NCBI GenBank assembly: GCA_030429205.1
Contig: JAUICZ010000001.1
Location: forward strand, 358,806 to 422,805
Reading direction: 5' to 3'
Source of the DNA: Bacteroidia bacterium
Lineage (GTDB): Bacteria; Bacteroidota; Bacteroidia; Chitinophagales; Chitinophagaceae
Length of the DNA stretch: 64,000 bases
In this document: positions 8,183-17,874 of the stretch, one piece after another
Layout: each line of letters starts with the position of its first letter
How positions within the stretch are numbered: position 1 is the stretch's first letter
The notes under the pieces: model-generated
Database searches by the model: none
Told to the model about the DNA's origin: nothing
Seen by the model: the letters and a program-made list of their open reading frames with translations, nothing else
Made by a program: the position numbers and the translations under genes

Positions 8183-9301
8183 TTAATCTTTAAGCGGTGG
8201 TTGGTTATTGTGTTGATCTATACTTAAAAGAGCTTTTACGATGCGCTGTGCCGTTTTGCCATCCCAAAGGTCAGGTATTCCTCCCGGCTTCCACTCTCCT
8301 TTCAGTACTCGTTCCAGTGCCAGCTCCAGTTTTTCAAGATCATTACCAATTATCTCGTTCGTGCCAATAGTAACCGTTTCCGGACGTTCTGTACTATCCC
8401 TTAAGGTTATGCAAGGCACTCCCATTACTGTTGTTTCTTCTTGTATACCTCCTGAGTCTGTAACAACTGCCATACAATCTCTAACCAGATAATTAAAGCT
8501 TAAGTAGTTCATGGGGTCAGTAACAAACAATCGTGGGTGCGAGTAATTCATACCGTCAATTACCTTTTTAGTACGCGGGTGTGCCGGTAAAATAACAGTA
8601 TGACCGTATGTGTTTTTCAGTACTGCCTCAAGCGTATTTTTTAGTTTATTGGCATTATCTACATTACTAGGCCTGTGCAATGTCAACACTATCGACTTTG
8701 TTATATCAATACCCTCTTCCTCGATAAATAGGGGTGCTACAAACTTGTCTTTATTTTGCAACAAGCTATCTATCATAATATTACCTACATAATGTACCCT
8801 GGATGCGCTCACTCCTGAACGCATCAGATTTTCATTAGCGGTTTCTGTAGGCGTAAAAAAATAATCTGCAATTGAGTCTGTAACTATACGATTTACCTCT
8901 TCAGGCATATGTATATCAAAAGAACGTATTCCTGCTTCTATATGTGCTACCTCTGTATGTAGTTTCTTAGCGACAATGCTGCAAGCCATGGTAGAATTCA
9001 CATCTCCTACAACTATTACCAGGTCACTCGGGTATTCAATCAGCTCTTTTTCAAAACCAATCATAATATTGGCCGTTTGCTCAGCATGTGTGCCAGAACC
9101 AGACTCAAGATTTACATCCGGCAACGGAATACCCAACTCGTCAAAAAACACCCTACTTAAATTATCATCATAGTGTTGCCCTGTATGTACTAACCTATAG
9201 CTGATGCCAACACCCTGTTGTATCACCTGTCCTATTTCTTTAATTAGCGGTGCTATCTTCAAGAAATTAGGTCTTGCTCCTGCTACTATAGTTAACTTCA
9301 T
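8183..9301 (-). CDS. wecB: UDP-N-acetylglucosamine 2-epimerase, non-hydrolysing
   Basis: A 372-residue GT-B-fold epimerase that interconverts UDP-GlcNAc-type and UDP-ManNAc-type sugars. It shows GARPNFLKIAPL at the N-terminus, HTGQHYD (40-46), EAGIRSFD with the catalytic-region residues, MPEEVNR and the C-terminal TDSGGIQEE substrate motif. With the WbpD-type acetyltransferase in this locus, it could act as WbpI on a di-N-acetylated uronic acid rather than as WecB on UDP-GlcNAc; sequence alone does not decide. Its ATG follows the stop of the upstream glycosyltransferase directly. Confidence 0.92.
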   Translation of the reverse strand: MKLTIVAGARPNFLKIAPLIKEIGQVIQQGVGISYRLVHTGQHYDDNLSRVFFDELGIPLPDVNLESGSGTHAEQTANIMIGFEKELIEYPSDLVIVVGDVNSTMACSIVAKKLHTEVAHIEAGIRSFDIHMPEEVNRIVTDSIADYFFTPTETANENLMRSGVSASRVHYVGNIMIDSLLQNKDKFVAPLFIEEEGIDITKSIVLTLHRPSNVDNANKLKNTLEAVLKNTYGHTVILPAHPRTKKVIDGMNYSHPRLFVTDPMNYLSFNYLVRDCMAVVTDSGGIQEETTVMGVPCITLRDSTERPETVTIGTNEIIGNDLEKLELALERVLKGEWKPGGIPDLWDGKTAQRIVKALLSIDQHNNQPPLKD

Positions 9302-10501
9302 TTATTCTTCTCTTGTCAAAAACTTGTCGAGCGTATCTATTTGAATAGCTCTGTTGAATACCTCATCAGCCGCCTTGATACAATGTGTGCGAATCTCATT
9401 CAAGCTCTGTGCATCCATTTCTGATACTTTCAATATTGTATCCTGTATCTGCTGATGATCTGACGGCACACATACCCACCCTGTATTGTGCTCCTTTATA
9501 ATTCGTTCTCCTTCACCCCCACCTGAAAATATGATTGGTAAGCCGGCAGCCATCGCTTCATATATCTTAGAAGGCACTGCTCCGTATATAGGTGTCACCA
9601 AAGGTATCAATGTTACATCGTACTGCGCAATTATTCTCGGTATCTCAGCCCTGCCAACAGCAGAGTGCAAATATATATTACAGTCAGGGTTTTGTGTTAA
9701 GTATTCTAATAACTCCTGTTTTTGAGACCCATCACCATATATATGCAACTCAGCATTCGCCGATGCAAAACTCACATGCTTACATAAATCTGCTACTCCT
9801 TGCGCTATACCCAACAAGCCTGCATATACAATTTTCAGCTTCCCCTCTCTTTCCTTATTAGTAATTCTGTTACCCTCAAAACGCTCCGTATCAACTCCAT
9901 TTCTAAAAAGAAGCGTCTTTTTACTACCAGCTTCATTGAGCCTGTCTGTAATTTCAAAAGACTGCCCCATACAAGCATAAGACTGCTTATATAAATACCT
10001 TTCCAGCTTCTCGAGTTGCTTATACATATACCCTTCAGAAATAGCCCCTAGCCTTAATGCAGACAAAGGCCAGATGTCAGACACATTCAGTATATGTTTT
10101 GCTCCTGATCGTTTGGCTAACCATAGTCCCGTCAAACCTACTGTTAACGGCGGCGACTCTGTGATAACATAGTCAGGGTTAAACTTTCTCACTGCTCTGG
10201 TTGAGAATAAAGCAGTGAAACTAAAAGACAACATACTGATGATGCGTGGTATCGCCTTTTTAGAATGCGATGCATAAAGTGTATATCGCTTTAGCTCTAT
10301 GCCATTTATCTCGTCCTTCATGCTCCACTTCCCTCTATAACCTTCAAAAACTTTTCCTTTTGGATAGTTCGGCATAGCAGTTATCACTAATACTTGCCAG
10401 CCTCTTTTCTGAAGAGCTAATAGAGTCTCGTACAAACGCGATTGTGGCGCACCCATTTCAGGGGGAAAGTATTTCGTCAGTAATACCAGTCTTTTATTCA
10501 C
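9302..10501 (-). CDS. glycosyltransferase, GT4 (WbuB/WcaI-like)
   Basis: A 399-residue retaining GT-B glycosyltransferase. The N-terminus reads LLTKYFPPEMGAPQSR, typical of the WbuB/WcaI group. The donor-binding half includes KIVYAGLLGIAQGV, and SKIYEAMAAGLPIIFSGGGE carries the E-x7-E nucleotide-sugar motif. It is cytoplasmic and acts on lipid-linked intermediates. The start is a GTG at 10501 inside the end of the preceding gene (8-base overlap). Donor and acceptor sugars cannot be assigned. Confidence 0.9.
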   Translation of the reverse strand: MNKRLVLLTKYFPPEMGAPQSRLYETLLALQKRGWQVLVITAMPNYPKGKVFEGYRGKWSMKDEINGIELKRYTLYASHSKKAIPRIISMLSFSFTALFSTRAVRKFNPDYVITESPPLTVGLTGLWLAKRSGAKHILNVSDIWPLSALRLGAISEGYMYKQLEKLERYLYKQSYACMGQSFEITDRLNEAGSKKTLLFRNGVDTERFEGNRITNKEREGKLKIVYAGLLGIAQGVADLCKHVSFASANAELHIYGDGSQKQELLEYLTQNPDCNIYLHSAVGRAEIPRIIAQYDVTLIPLVTPIYGAVPSKIYEAMAAGLPIIFSGGGEGERIIKEHNTGWVCVPSDHQQIQDTILKVSEMDAQSLNEIRTHCIKAADEVFNRAIQIDTLDKFLTREE

Positions 10502-11771
10502 TAATCTCTGAATAGAAATGTTTCAGTTTGCCCGACTCGGGACGTTGAATATGTTTTACCTGATGAACGACGACTTCAACATCTGCCGACAGGTAATCAC
10601 GAGTTTTGTTTTTCAGTAACTCTTGCTCAGCATCACTTAAACTTCTGGCAGCCACTACATCAAATTCAAATTTATTGATCGCAGTCTGCCTGATGATAAA
10701 CTCTTTCAGTACATCTGTTTGTTCCAGCACGCTACGTGCTACATAATAGAAGCTCAACCCTGCGGCCTTTCTTCCATTTGGCAGAAGCACTGTATCGTTT
10801 GTCCTGCCGGTTAATTCTTTTACATAACGATATCCGTTTTCATCTCTATCTGTTATCGTACCCATATCACCAGTAGCATAACGGATCATTGGCATTGCCG
10901 TATTAAAAAGTGATGTTACAACAATCTGCCCGTCTACCACTTCTGTATATAGTGTATCATCATTCAGCAACCAGCCATTATCAGTATCAAAAGCCACAAT
11001 ACAAGCTTCAGACAACCCATATTCCCTGACAATAGGGACTCCAAAACCTTGTTCCATTACTTTTTTATCCTCTACGCTACAGGTTTCAGAAGTACAAATG
11101 CACAGTTTTAACGAGGAGCAAACATCTTTCAGTACAACATTCCGTGCAATTAAATAACGAGCAAACATCACTAATGCACTGGTATACCCATACAGGTATT
11201 CAAATCGCTTACGCTCAAATCGTTCAAGGTATCTTTGAAGCACTTCGTCTGACAGGTCGAATACATTGAATCTTTCCCTGTTCATCAACTTGTCTTTCAA
11301 CAGCTCTTTCTTGTTAGCTGCAAACTCTTTAGGCATTCCGTAAAACCTCGCTTGCTTAGACTGTAAATCGACACCCCATTGTTGATAGCATCTCTCAACA
11401 TAAGCCCATGTCATAGCATGAGTAAGCTTGTCTTTAGCAAATGAAAAAGGTGTTCCTGTAGAGCCTGAAGTACTTCCTTTATAGCATTTTTTCAGATCAA
11501 TATTTTTGGGCACTAATTCTGAAAGAGGCTTTTGTAAATCTGCTTTTGTAATGATGGGAATATCTTCCCAACGCTCCGGCATAGCTCCACCTATAAAATC
11601 TCTGTAAAAACCATTCCATTTGTAATGATAGAGCAACATATTCCATTGCTTATTTTCCTGCCAGGCATCTCTCCCATCAGCACTTCTCGATTGAAACTTT
11701 TTCAGCAACCCTTTCGCCTCACCAATCGGATAGCCTTTTACTGATAAAATTTTTTCAAAAAAATTAGCCAT
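10494..11771 (-). CDS. phenylacetate-CoA ligase-like (PaaK/CapK) adenylate-forming protein
   Basis: A 425-residue ANL-type protein. It has the phosphate-binding loop GSTSGSTGTP (about 98-107), REYGLSEA in the adenylation core and YATGDMG near the hinge, followed by a short C-terminal lid. CapK-like members recur in capsule loci, but their substrate is not established; adenylation of an acyl or amino-acid substituent is a reasonable inference. It overlaps both neighbours by 8 bases. There is no acyl-carrier protein in the locus, so any activated acyl group would have to be carried by CoA or transferred directly. Confidence 0.8.
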   Translation of the reverse strand: MANFFEKILSVKGYPIGEAKGLLKKFQSRSADGRDAWQENKQWNMLLYHYKWNGFYRDFIGGAMPERWEDIPIITKADLQKPLSELVPKNIDLKKCYKGSTSGSTGTPFSFAKDKLTHAMTWAYVERCYQQWGVDLQSKQARFYGMPKEFAANKKELLKDKLMNRERFNVFDLSDEVLQRYLERFERKRFEYLYGYTSALVMFARYLIARNVVLKDVCSSLKLCICTSETCSVEDKKVMEQGFGVPIVREYGLSEACIVAFDTDNGWLLNDDTLYTEVVDGQIVVTSLFNTAMPMIRYATGDMGTITDRDENGYRYVKELTGRTNDTVLLPNGRKAAGLSFYYVARSVLEQTDVLKEFIIRQTAINKFEFDVVAARSLSDAEQELLKNKTRDYLSADVEVVVHQVKHIQRPESGKLKHFYSEISE

Positions 11772-12792
11772 TAAGCGACAAGAACAATTTATTCCATTTT
11801 TGTTTTACCACTTGCCAATCATACTGCTCAACAAAGTGGCGTGCGTTACTACTTATCTCTTTTGCTTTATCAATATCCTTTAGCAATGAAACAATTACTC
11901 TACTCATTCCTTCAACATCATTCTTCTCAACCAACAAACCATTCTCACCATCTTGTATCAGGTAAGGCAAGCCACCCACATTTGTTGAAACAACAGGCAA
12001 ACCTAAAGCCATAGCTTCCAATACGCTAATCGGGACATTATCATAGTTGGTCGTATTGATGAATATATCTGCTTCTTCTGATAACCTTATCCATTCTGCC
12101 TTAGATAGCTTATCTGTAAACGCTACATTCAAATTTTTTTGTTGGGCTGTTTCGATACACTGTATCATACTCCCGTCTTTATCCGGGCCAACCATTGTTA
12201 ATCTTGCATCCGGATATTGTTTGTTTAACTCCTCCAATACTTTTATCGCCATCAGCGGATTATATATCTCATCAAACGAGCGTACCCATAACAGCTTAGG
12301 GAACAATTCTTCTCGAACCTTAAACGGGTAATGTTTTAGAATAACATTGTTCTCAATAAGTAAAGTATCATAACCCGCTGCCTCTACATGCTTTTTTAAG
12401 TACGCCGATAAAACTAAATTAGCATAACTGTCGCCCAATAACATTCGGCACATGTTTTCAGACTGTTTAAGCCTTTCCGGCATATTACCTCCACGCAGTA
12501 TAGGTATATATTTAACCCTAACTCGTTTACACATCCAAGCACTCAACCATGCAAAGTAAAATGCGGTAGTGCTGTACGTATCTATCAACACCACATCTGC
12601 TGTTTTCCTGTACTTAATAATTACAGACAACATATTCAGTAAGCGCAACACCTTATTCCTTCGTTCGCCTCCATACACTACATCATACCCCTCTTGTGCC
12701 AACAAGGGGCCCAAGGTGTCGATACCTGTTGGCGTATTACCAAACGCTGCCAACTTATTACCTATATATAGTATTTTAAGCTTGTTGCCCAC
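11764..12792 (-). CDS. glycosyltransferase, GT4
   Basis: A 342-residue GT-B enzyme. LKILYIGNKLAAFGNTPTG opens the N-terminal acceptor domain. The donor domain holds ARLTMVGPDKDG and FINTTNYDNVPISVLEAMALG, with the E-x7-E region. The start is a GTG at 12792, which overlaps the polymerase gene by 17 bases. It is one of eight glycosyltransferases in the locus; specificity is not assignable. Confidence 0.88.
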   Translation of the reverse strand: MGNKLKILYIGNKLAAFGNTPTGIDTLGPLLAQEGYDVVYGGERRNKVLRLLNMLSVIIKYRKTADVVLIDTYSTTAFYFAWLSAWMCKRVRVKYIPILRGGNMPERLKQSENMCRMLLGDSYANLVLSAYLKKHVEAAGYDTLLIENNVILKHYPFKVREELFPKLLWVRSFDEIYNPLMAIKVLEELNKQYPDARLTMVGPDKDGSMIQCIETAQQKNLNVAFTDKLSKAEWIRLSEEADIFINTTNYDNVPISVLEAMALGLPVVSTNVGGLPYLIQDGENGLLVEKNDVEGMSRVIVSLLKDIDKAKEISSNARHFVEQYDWQVVKQKWNKLFLSLNG

Positions 12793-14146
12793 GTTTCTTT
12801 TTTGCTATTACAAATACAGGGATGGATGCCAATGCATAACAAACAGCCATTGTATTAGTTCTGGTAGCTGAATGAGAGCTGGTGAGGATGGCCATACAAA
12901 ACAAAGCACCATTCACTCCCATCCACAACCTATATCGTTGTTTGGATAACCAATACAAAGGGAATAGTATTAATACCAACGCAGCCAACGCACCACCAAT
13001 ACCGTGCTCACTTAATAACCTTGTCACTTCGGTATGTGCAGCGGAATCTGCTGGCGCACCGTATAGCGAACGCAAATCTTTAGCACCACCCGGCCCTACA
13101 CCAAATAATGGGTATTGTTTAAAGATGATCCAGTCTGCCTGAATTAAAGAGCTTCTACCAGATGTTACTTTGTTCCATGTTTTCTCTTGCCTGCCAGTAG
13201 CAGTGGCAACAGTTTCTCCCCGATACCTCTGCGTCAACATATGATTTGTTAGGTCATCTACTTTTTGAAAAACCAGTAACCCCACCACCAAGAACGCTAT
13301 CATAATAGCAGAGTAGCGAATAAATGTTTTTCTGTTGGCTGTCATAGCGAAACCTACTACAACCAATACACATGCTATGGCGGCAAATACACCACCTCTG
13401 GAGAAAGTAAGGAAGCTCCTGAAAAACAAATACCCTATTAACAGATAGCTGATCCATTTTATAGATACAACAGGCCTCTTTAAAAACAATAGCAACATAG
13501 TAAATAGTATACCCAACCCCAAAACAGTAGCAACTTGGTTGGTACCACCTGCGGCCGTTTTAAAGTTCGCCCCCAATGTAAAATTCACCCCCGCTAACGA
13601 CGGGCTTTTGTAGATCATATAAGCCACTACAAACACAATAGGCATTACTCCATATTGAATTGTCTTTGCAAATCGTTCAACATCCCAACGTTCTCTGGCA
13701 ACTAACATCAGCAGTGCTCCCAACTCTAATAACGATAATATATTGAATACCCATTGTTCCCTGTCAAAACTAGCAACGTTCACTATCAGGCTGGGGATAA
13801 TCAAAATGAGTAACAACTCACCAACTTTAAATAACGGTTTTTGCCGACCATTTTTTTGTTGGTATATAAATAACCCTACAATAGCCAGCAGTAAATAATA
13901 CTTACCTATCTCATCTACCATTACCGCACCCCGCACCATCCTCGACCACACCTCTAGCATTGGCGATGCCGCAATACAATACCATATCCAATCTTGCCTG
14001 CCTTTTATCATTGCCGCCAGCGTAGCCAGAAATACACCTCCCCAAACAGTAGTTACCACCCACGGCATATAACATGCCGCCACACCGGTTACAATAAGTG
14101 CAACAGCCTGTATAATAGTTACTCCTTTATATTTAAACCGGGGCAT
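12776..14146 (-). CDS. O-antigen polymerase/ligase-family membrane protein (Wzy candidate)
   Basis: A hydrophobic protein of about 456 residues with roughly ten to twelve membrane segments. A large periplasmic loop includes the family signature GVGPGGAK followed by HTEVTRLLSEHGIGG. A QRYRGETVATATGRQ stretch with several Arg also lies in the loop, as in Wzy and WaaL proteins. It is the only such protein in the locus, so it is the best candidate for the repeat-unit polymerase. I use the ATG at 14146; a TTG one codon upstream is possible. It overlaps the next glycosyltransferase by 14 bases. Confidence 0.82.
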   Translation of the reverse strand: MPRFKYKGVTIIQAVALIVTGVAACYMPWVVTTVWGGVFLATLAAMIKGRQDWIWYCIAASPMLEVWSRMVRGAVMVDEIGKYYLLLAIVGLFIYQQKNGRQKPLFKVGELLLILIIPSLIVNVASFDREQWVFNILSLLELGALLMLVARERWDVERFAKTIQYGVMPIVFVVAYMIYKSPSLAGVNFTLGANFKTAAGGTNQVATVLGLGILFTMLLLFLKRPVVSIKWISYLLIGYLFFRSFLTFSRGGVFAAIACVLVVVGFAMTANRKTFIRYSAIMIAFLVVGLLVFQKVDDLTNHMLTQRYRGETVATATGRQEKTWNKVTSGRSSLIQADWIIFKQYPLFGVGPGGAKDLRSLYGAPADSAAHTEVTRLLSEHGIGGALAALVLILFPLYWLSKQRYRLWMGVNGALFCMAILTSSHSATRTNTMAVCYALASIPVFVIAKKKRGQQA

Positions 14147-15284
14147 CAATTTCGTATATCTGTGCCATGCGGCTTTTAAATCGTTTGTATGTAAATAAAC
14201 GACTCATCTTAACAGCCTCTGTACTTACATGTTTAAGATCTGTGCACGCTGCTACTCTGTTTAGTGTTTTCAAAATATTTTCAGGACTATTACTATCCAT
14301 CAAAAAACCGTTCTTGCCGTCTTTTACTTTTTTAGTAATTGCAGATAATGATGTCGTCACAGGGATGCATCCAAATGCAGATGCTTCTGCCACAACTTTA
14401 GGGAAGCTCTCAGAGCTACTAGGCAATATCAATACATGAGCGTCTTTGTACTGCTTATTCAATTCAGTTCTGCTCATATATCCTAAAACCTTGACCTTTA
14501 CTCTGTTAACATTTTCAGCTTGCTTTACCACTTCATTATGCAATCTCCCTCCGCCTGCAATAGTCAGGCTTTCAATCTTGCTACTTAGCTCATTGCTACT
14601 TAATGCTTGTAACAATTCCAGAATCCCTTTTGTGGGTATTAGATTGCCTACAAATAACAGTTTCAGGCTTTGAGAAAAAATTTTCTCTTCAGTAGCTTCG
14701 TTCATGGCTGTCAGTTCGTTCTCGTACATACATGGGTTTTCCATGTCGTGCACATTGGCAGACTCTTCCTCATTCTTACCACTAATGACTACTTTAATAT
14801 TAGGCTTGCGAACTCTTTTGAGTAAACTACGCTGCACCCTGTATGTAAATGGAATATTTCTGTCCGTCCATTCACCGGCATACTTGTGTGCGTATACCCG
14901 TTTATTATCCAGCAAGGACAACACAATCATCACCCATGCCGGATGCGATGGAGCTCGAGTATGTACATGTGTAGCCTGTCTTAAATATTTGAGTATGCGT
15001 AGCAAGATGACGGGGTAAGCGAACAACACGTAGAGTACATTCACCCAACCACTACGACTAACACATGGCAACATTTCTGCCTTTATCTTATCATTGTCAA
15101 TAGTGGTCATAGACCGCTTATTGGTGAGCGATCTGGCACCTAACCATATGATCTCATCAAACATATCCGATATAACATTCAACTCGCGCAATACCGGATT
15201 GAACACCAACAAGTCTTGACCATCGTGAAACATGGCAGTATCTGAAACTACTAAGAGTGTACGCTTTTGTATATCTGCAGACAT
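14133..15284 (-). CDS. glycosyltransferase, GT4
   Basis: A 383-residue GT-B protein. LVVSDTAMFHDGQD starts the acceptor half. KLLFVGNLIPTKGILELLQAL opens the donor half, and HVLILPSSSESFPKVVAEAS carries the E-x7-E motif. It ends inside the polymerase gene and its start overlaps the preceding glycosyltransferase by 34 bases, the longest overlap in the locus. Translational coupling is likely. Specificity is unknown. Confidence 0.88.
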   Translation of the reverse strand: MSADIQKRTLLVVSDTAMFHDGQDLLVFNPVLRELNVISDMFDEIIWLGARSLTNKRSMTTIDNDKIKAEMLPCVSRSGWVNVLYVLFAYPVILLRILKYLRQATHVHTRAPSHPAWVMIVLSLLDNKRVYAHKYAGEWTDRNIPFTYRVQRSLLKRVRKPNIKVVISGKNEEESANVHDMENPCMYENELTAMNEATEEKIFSQSLKLLFVGNLIPTKGILELLQALSSNELSSKIESLTIAGGGRLHNEVVKQAENVNRVKVKVLGYMSRTELNKQYKDAHVLILPSSSESFPKVVAEASAFGCIPVTTSLSAITKKVKDGKNGFLMDSNSPENILKTLNRVAACTDLKHVSTEAVKMSRLFTYKRFKSRMAQIYEIDAPV

Positions 15285-16264
15285 TTATCTGTAACCTGTT
15301 CAGGACTGTAATACTTTAAATACAATTCCCTAAGTTTTTCTTTTTGCTCCTGTGAGTCATTGAATTGATTTACCTTATTCACCCATTCATCGATTTCAAA
15401 GCTATCTGCAAAACAGTCTTTCAACTCATTATAAAGGGTGTCTGCAACATCGCCGGTTTTAAAAGCGACAAAGAACACTCCTGCCAGCATATATTCCAGC
15501 AGCACCAGTGGACCTGTTTCTTGCTTAGACGTGTGTATAGCAATACTATGTTTACTATATACCTTCGAAAGGTCTGTAACCCCTTGCACTATTTCAACAT
15601 CGTCTTTACCGCCAATAACATTTAGGAGTTCACTGTAATAATCATTGTCTAATACATTCCCGTAGACCGTAAGCTTTTTATTTAACTGCCTTGCTAATGC
15701 AATAGCGAACTCAATATTTTTCACTCTCCTGATGTTACCCACCATCATCATACTGCCAGACGGAGAATTCGCTACCATATTTATGGTATTAGCAACGGTA
15801 TTGTTCAGTAAAAAAGCATGCGGCTTGCCAACATGTAGCTTTTCAATAGCCCATACCAGTTGTTGTTTATATACACCTATGTAGAATGCAGGTTTAAACA
15901 ACCCTTTTAAACGAAAAGGCACCTCGCCGGACACACCGCTATGATCGTGTAGTATCAACTTATACGTTCCTCCAAATAAAACCTGGCTCAACTTTATATA
16001 AGCATGTACATGCCTTAAGTGTGCATGCACAATATCGTATCTGCTACATATTTTGTATGCTTTATAGAGTGTTATCAAGTTGTACTTATTGCTTCTCTTC
16101 AAGTCAATCATATCAGCTGCTAACTCTCCCTCTAATTGATGCCCTGTTTCAAAAAGCAATACTTTAACCGCCACACCTGCATTGCGTAAGTTATTCACTA
16201 ATGAAACGAATACCCTTTCAGCACCACCTACAGCTAACCTATCTATTACATGTAAGACTTTCAC
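15251..16264 (-). CDS. glycosyltransferase, GT4
   Basis: A 337-residue GT-B enzyme. The N-terminus MKVLHVIDRLAVGGAERVF is the classic GT4 glycine-rich loop for the acceptor side. The C-terminal half has MMVGNIRRVKN and SKQETGPLVLLEYMLAG. The start is a GTG at 16264 that overlaps the stop of the upstream GT2 gene by 4 bases. It is slightly short for GT4, with a compact donor domain. Confidence 0.88.
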   Translation of the reverse strand: MKVLHVIDRLAVGGAERVFVSLVNNLRNAGVAVKVLLFETGHQLEGELAADMIDLKRSNKYNLITLYKAYKICSRYDIVHAHLRHVHAYIKLSQVLFGGTYKLILHDHSGVSGEVPFRLKGLFKPAFYIGVYKQQLVWAIEKLHVGKPHAFLLNNTVANTINMVANSPSGSMMMVGNIRRVKNIEFAIALARQLNKKLTVYGNVLDNDYYSELLNVIGGKDDVEIVQGVTDLSKVYSKHSIAIHTSKQETGPLVLLEYMLAGVFFVAFKTGDVADTLYNELKDCFADSFEIDEWVNKVNQFNDSQEQKEKLRELYLKYYSPEQVTDKCLQIYKSVHS

Positions 16265-17874
16265 TTTTTAACCGCAATACCTCTTTTATCAAATTCAGCA
16301 AGGGTAGTACTCACCGCTTTCTTATAATCCCGATACATGAACGGAGATTTAAATAGTAAAAAAATCAGTCGTAATATTTTTTTAAGCAAGTTGCCTTTTA
16401 TCAATAGTTGGTTGAAATATTTTATTCTTACGTATTGCTTAAACTGCTTCCAACTAAAATATTTATTGTAGATAAACACTTCTGAAGTAGAAGGGTTCAA
16501 AACTTTCGTGATGGAGTTCTTGGTCATAAAGTTTGTGATCACCCGAGCGTTGTGTGCTCGCAAACCTCCTGATGGCGCACGGTGATGTCCTATTTCAGCA
16601 GACGGGTCAAATATCATTAATGCTCCGTTCAAATAACAACGCATTGCTAAGTCGCCATCGGCCTTTACATTCCTGTTAAAAAACATATCCATACCTCCTG
16701 CTTGCTCTACAACAGATTTCTTTATTAATGTAATCGGGAAACTATCTGACATGTAATAATGATAATTCTGTTTACCATAGACTATGCCTTTCTCGATCAC
16801 ATTAGACGCTACCATATCCGCATCAAAACGCTGCATGGTTTGCAACATCTTCTCTATCATATCTGGCTTGATATTGTACGCATCATCACCAAAGAAGAAC
16901 ACATACTCTCCAGTTGATTCGTCAATTAGTTTATTCCAAGCCAGGCATTGCCCTTTTTCTTTTTGCGGAAAGTATTTTACAGTAAGGTTTTTATACGCAG
17001 AAAAATCAAGCTGTTGTCTTCTATTCTCATCTGTTTGATCCGTGATCAAAACCTCATGTGGCAATATGGTTTGTTCGTTTAGCTCACGCAGCTCTTCCCT
17101 CAGGTAACTATATCTGTCTAATGTAGGTGCCAGTACCGACACTTTTTTAGGTTCAACTACAGCACCTGTTTTTTCAGAACTATATAAACATGGCTTATGT
17201 TCAATATACTTTACATGCTTTGTTTTCTGCCATGCTGCCAGATTTTTAAAGAACCCTCGCTTATTGAGCAATGTCCAATACTGCCATTTCTTAGTAAAAA
17301 ACTGTCGCGCAAACACAAACTCGTCGTGTAATGGCACCTCCTGAATTTCTTCATTAATCCCATCAAGCATATCATGTGCATACCTCACAATGGCACCTTG
17401 CTTGAGCCACCTATAGCCCATAGCAATACTTGCCATAGTTACACTTTGATATTCTGCAGATATACCTCCCAATTGTTTCAATGCAGACACCCGCACCATG
17501 CAAGCCCTGCAACTACTTCTAAAGCTGGTATGAGTCACCTCAAAATCCGCATCAGCATTGTACATCCAGGTAGGGTGTACATAGTTTAGCACATCAGGTT
17601 TTGCGGCTGTGCCTAACTTCAAACCACAATGCCAGAGATCAACAGGCTTTGCGGCCAACTTGTTGAGTATTGTTCTGTCAGGCATACCCAGCTTAATATC
17701 CCAAAACAGAATCCACTCTGCATTGGTATTTTGTAATAGCTGCTGTGTTTGCTTCTTTAAAAACGAGACCTCATAAACGGGAACACAAACCTGCAAGCCG
17801 TCCCATTCAACATTATTATTGTTATCCGAAAAATATATTAAGTCTATACTACTCTGCTGAGCCATATAGTTCAT
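16261..17874 (-). CDS. glycosyltransferase, GT2, with extra N-terminal domain
   Basis: A 537-residue protein. The GT2 domain covers about residues 245-455: VSVLAPTLDRYSYLREELR, then LITDQTDE, and FFFGDDAYN, whose Asp-Asp is the metal/donor DxD equivalent. The first 230 residues look like a second, degenerate GT-A-like domain (WILFWDIKLGMPD, then a Cys-rich stretch). Basic helices at the C-terminus suggest membrane association. It is the only inverting GT-A enzyme among the glycosyltransferases here. It overlaps the upstream gene by 26 bases. Confidence 0.85.
   Translation of the reverse strand: MNYMAQQSSIDLIYFSDNNNNVEWDGLQVCVPVYEVSFLKKQTQQLLQNTNAEWILFWDIKLGMPDRTILNKLAAKPVDLWHCGLKLGTAAKPDVLNYVHPTWMYNADADFEVTHTSFRSSCRACMVRVSALKQLGGISAEYQSVTMASIAMGYRWLKQGAIVRYAHDMLDGINEEIQEVPLHDEFVFARQFFTKKWQYWTLLNKRGFFKNLAAWQKTKHVKYIEHKPCLYSSEKTGAVVEPKKVSVLAPTLDRYSYLREELRELNEQTILPHEVLITDQTDENRRQQLDFSAYKNLTVKYFPQKEKGQCLAWNKLIDESTGEYVFFFGDDAYNIKPDMIEKMLQTMQRFDADMVASNVIEKGIVYGKQNYHYYMSDSFPITLIKKSVVEQAGGMDMFFNRNVKADGDLAMRCYLNGALMIFDPSAEIGHHRAPSGGLRAHNARVITNFMTKNSITKVLNPSTSEVFIYNKYFSWKQFKQYVRIKYFNQLLIKGNLLKKILRLIFLLFKSPFMYRDYKKAVSTTLAEFDKRGIAVKK

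Noticed and set aside
8183..9301. Hydrolysing 2-epimerase (NeuC/LegG type) for a nonulosonic acid
   Set aside because: The motifs fit the non-hydrolysing group and no NeuB-like synthase is present, so a sialic or legionaminic route is not supported.
17571..17577. Another TAGGGTG heptamer
   Set aside because: A single unpaired copy inside a glycosyltransferase gene; heptamers of this kind are expected by chance in 64 kb.
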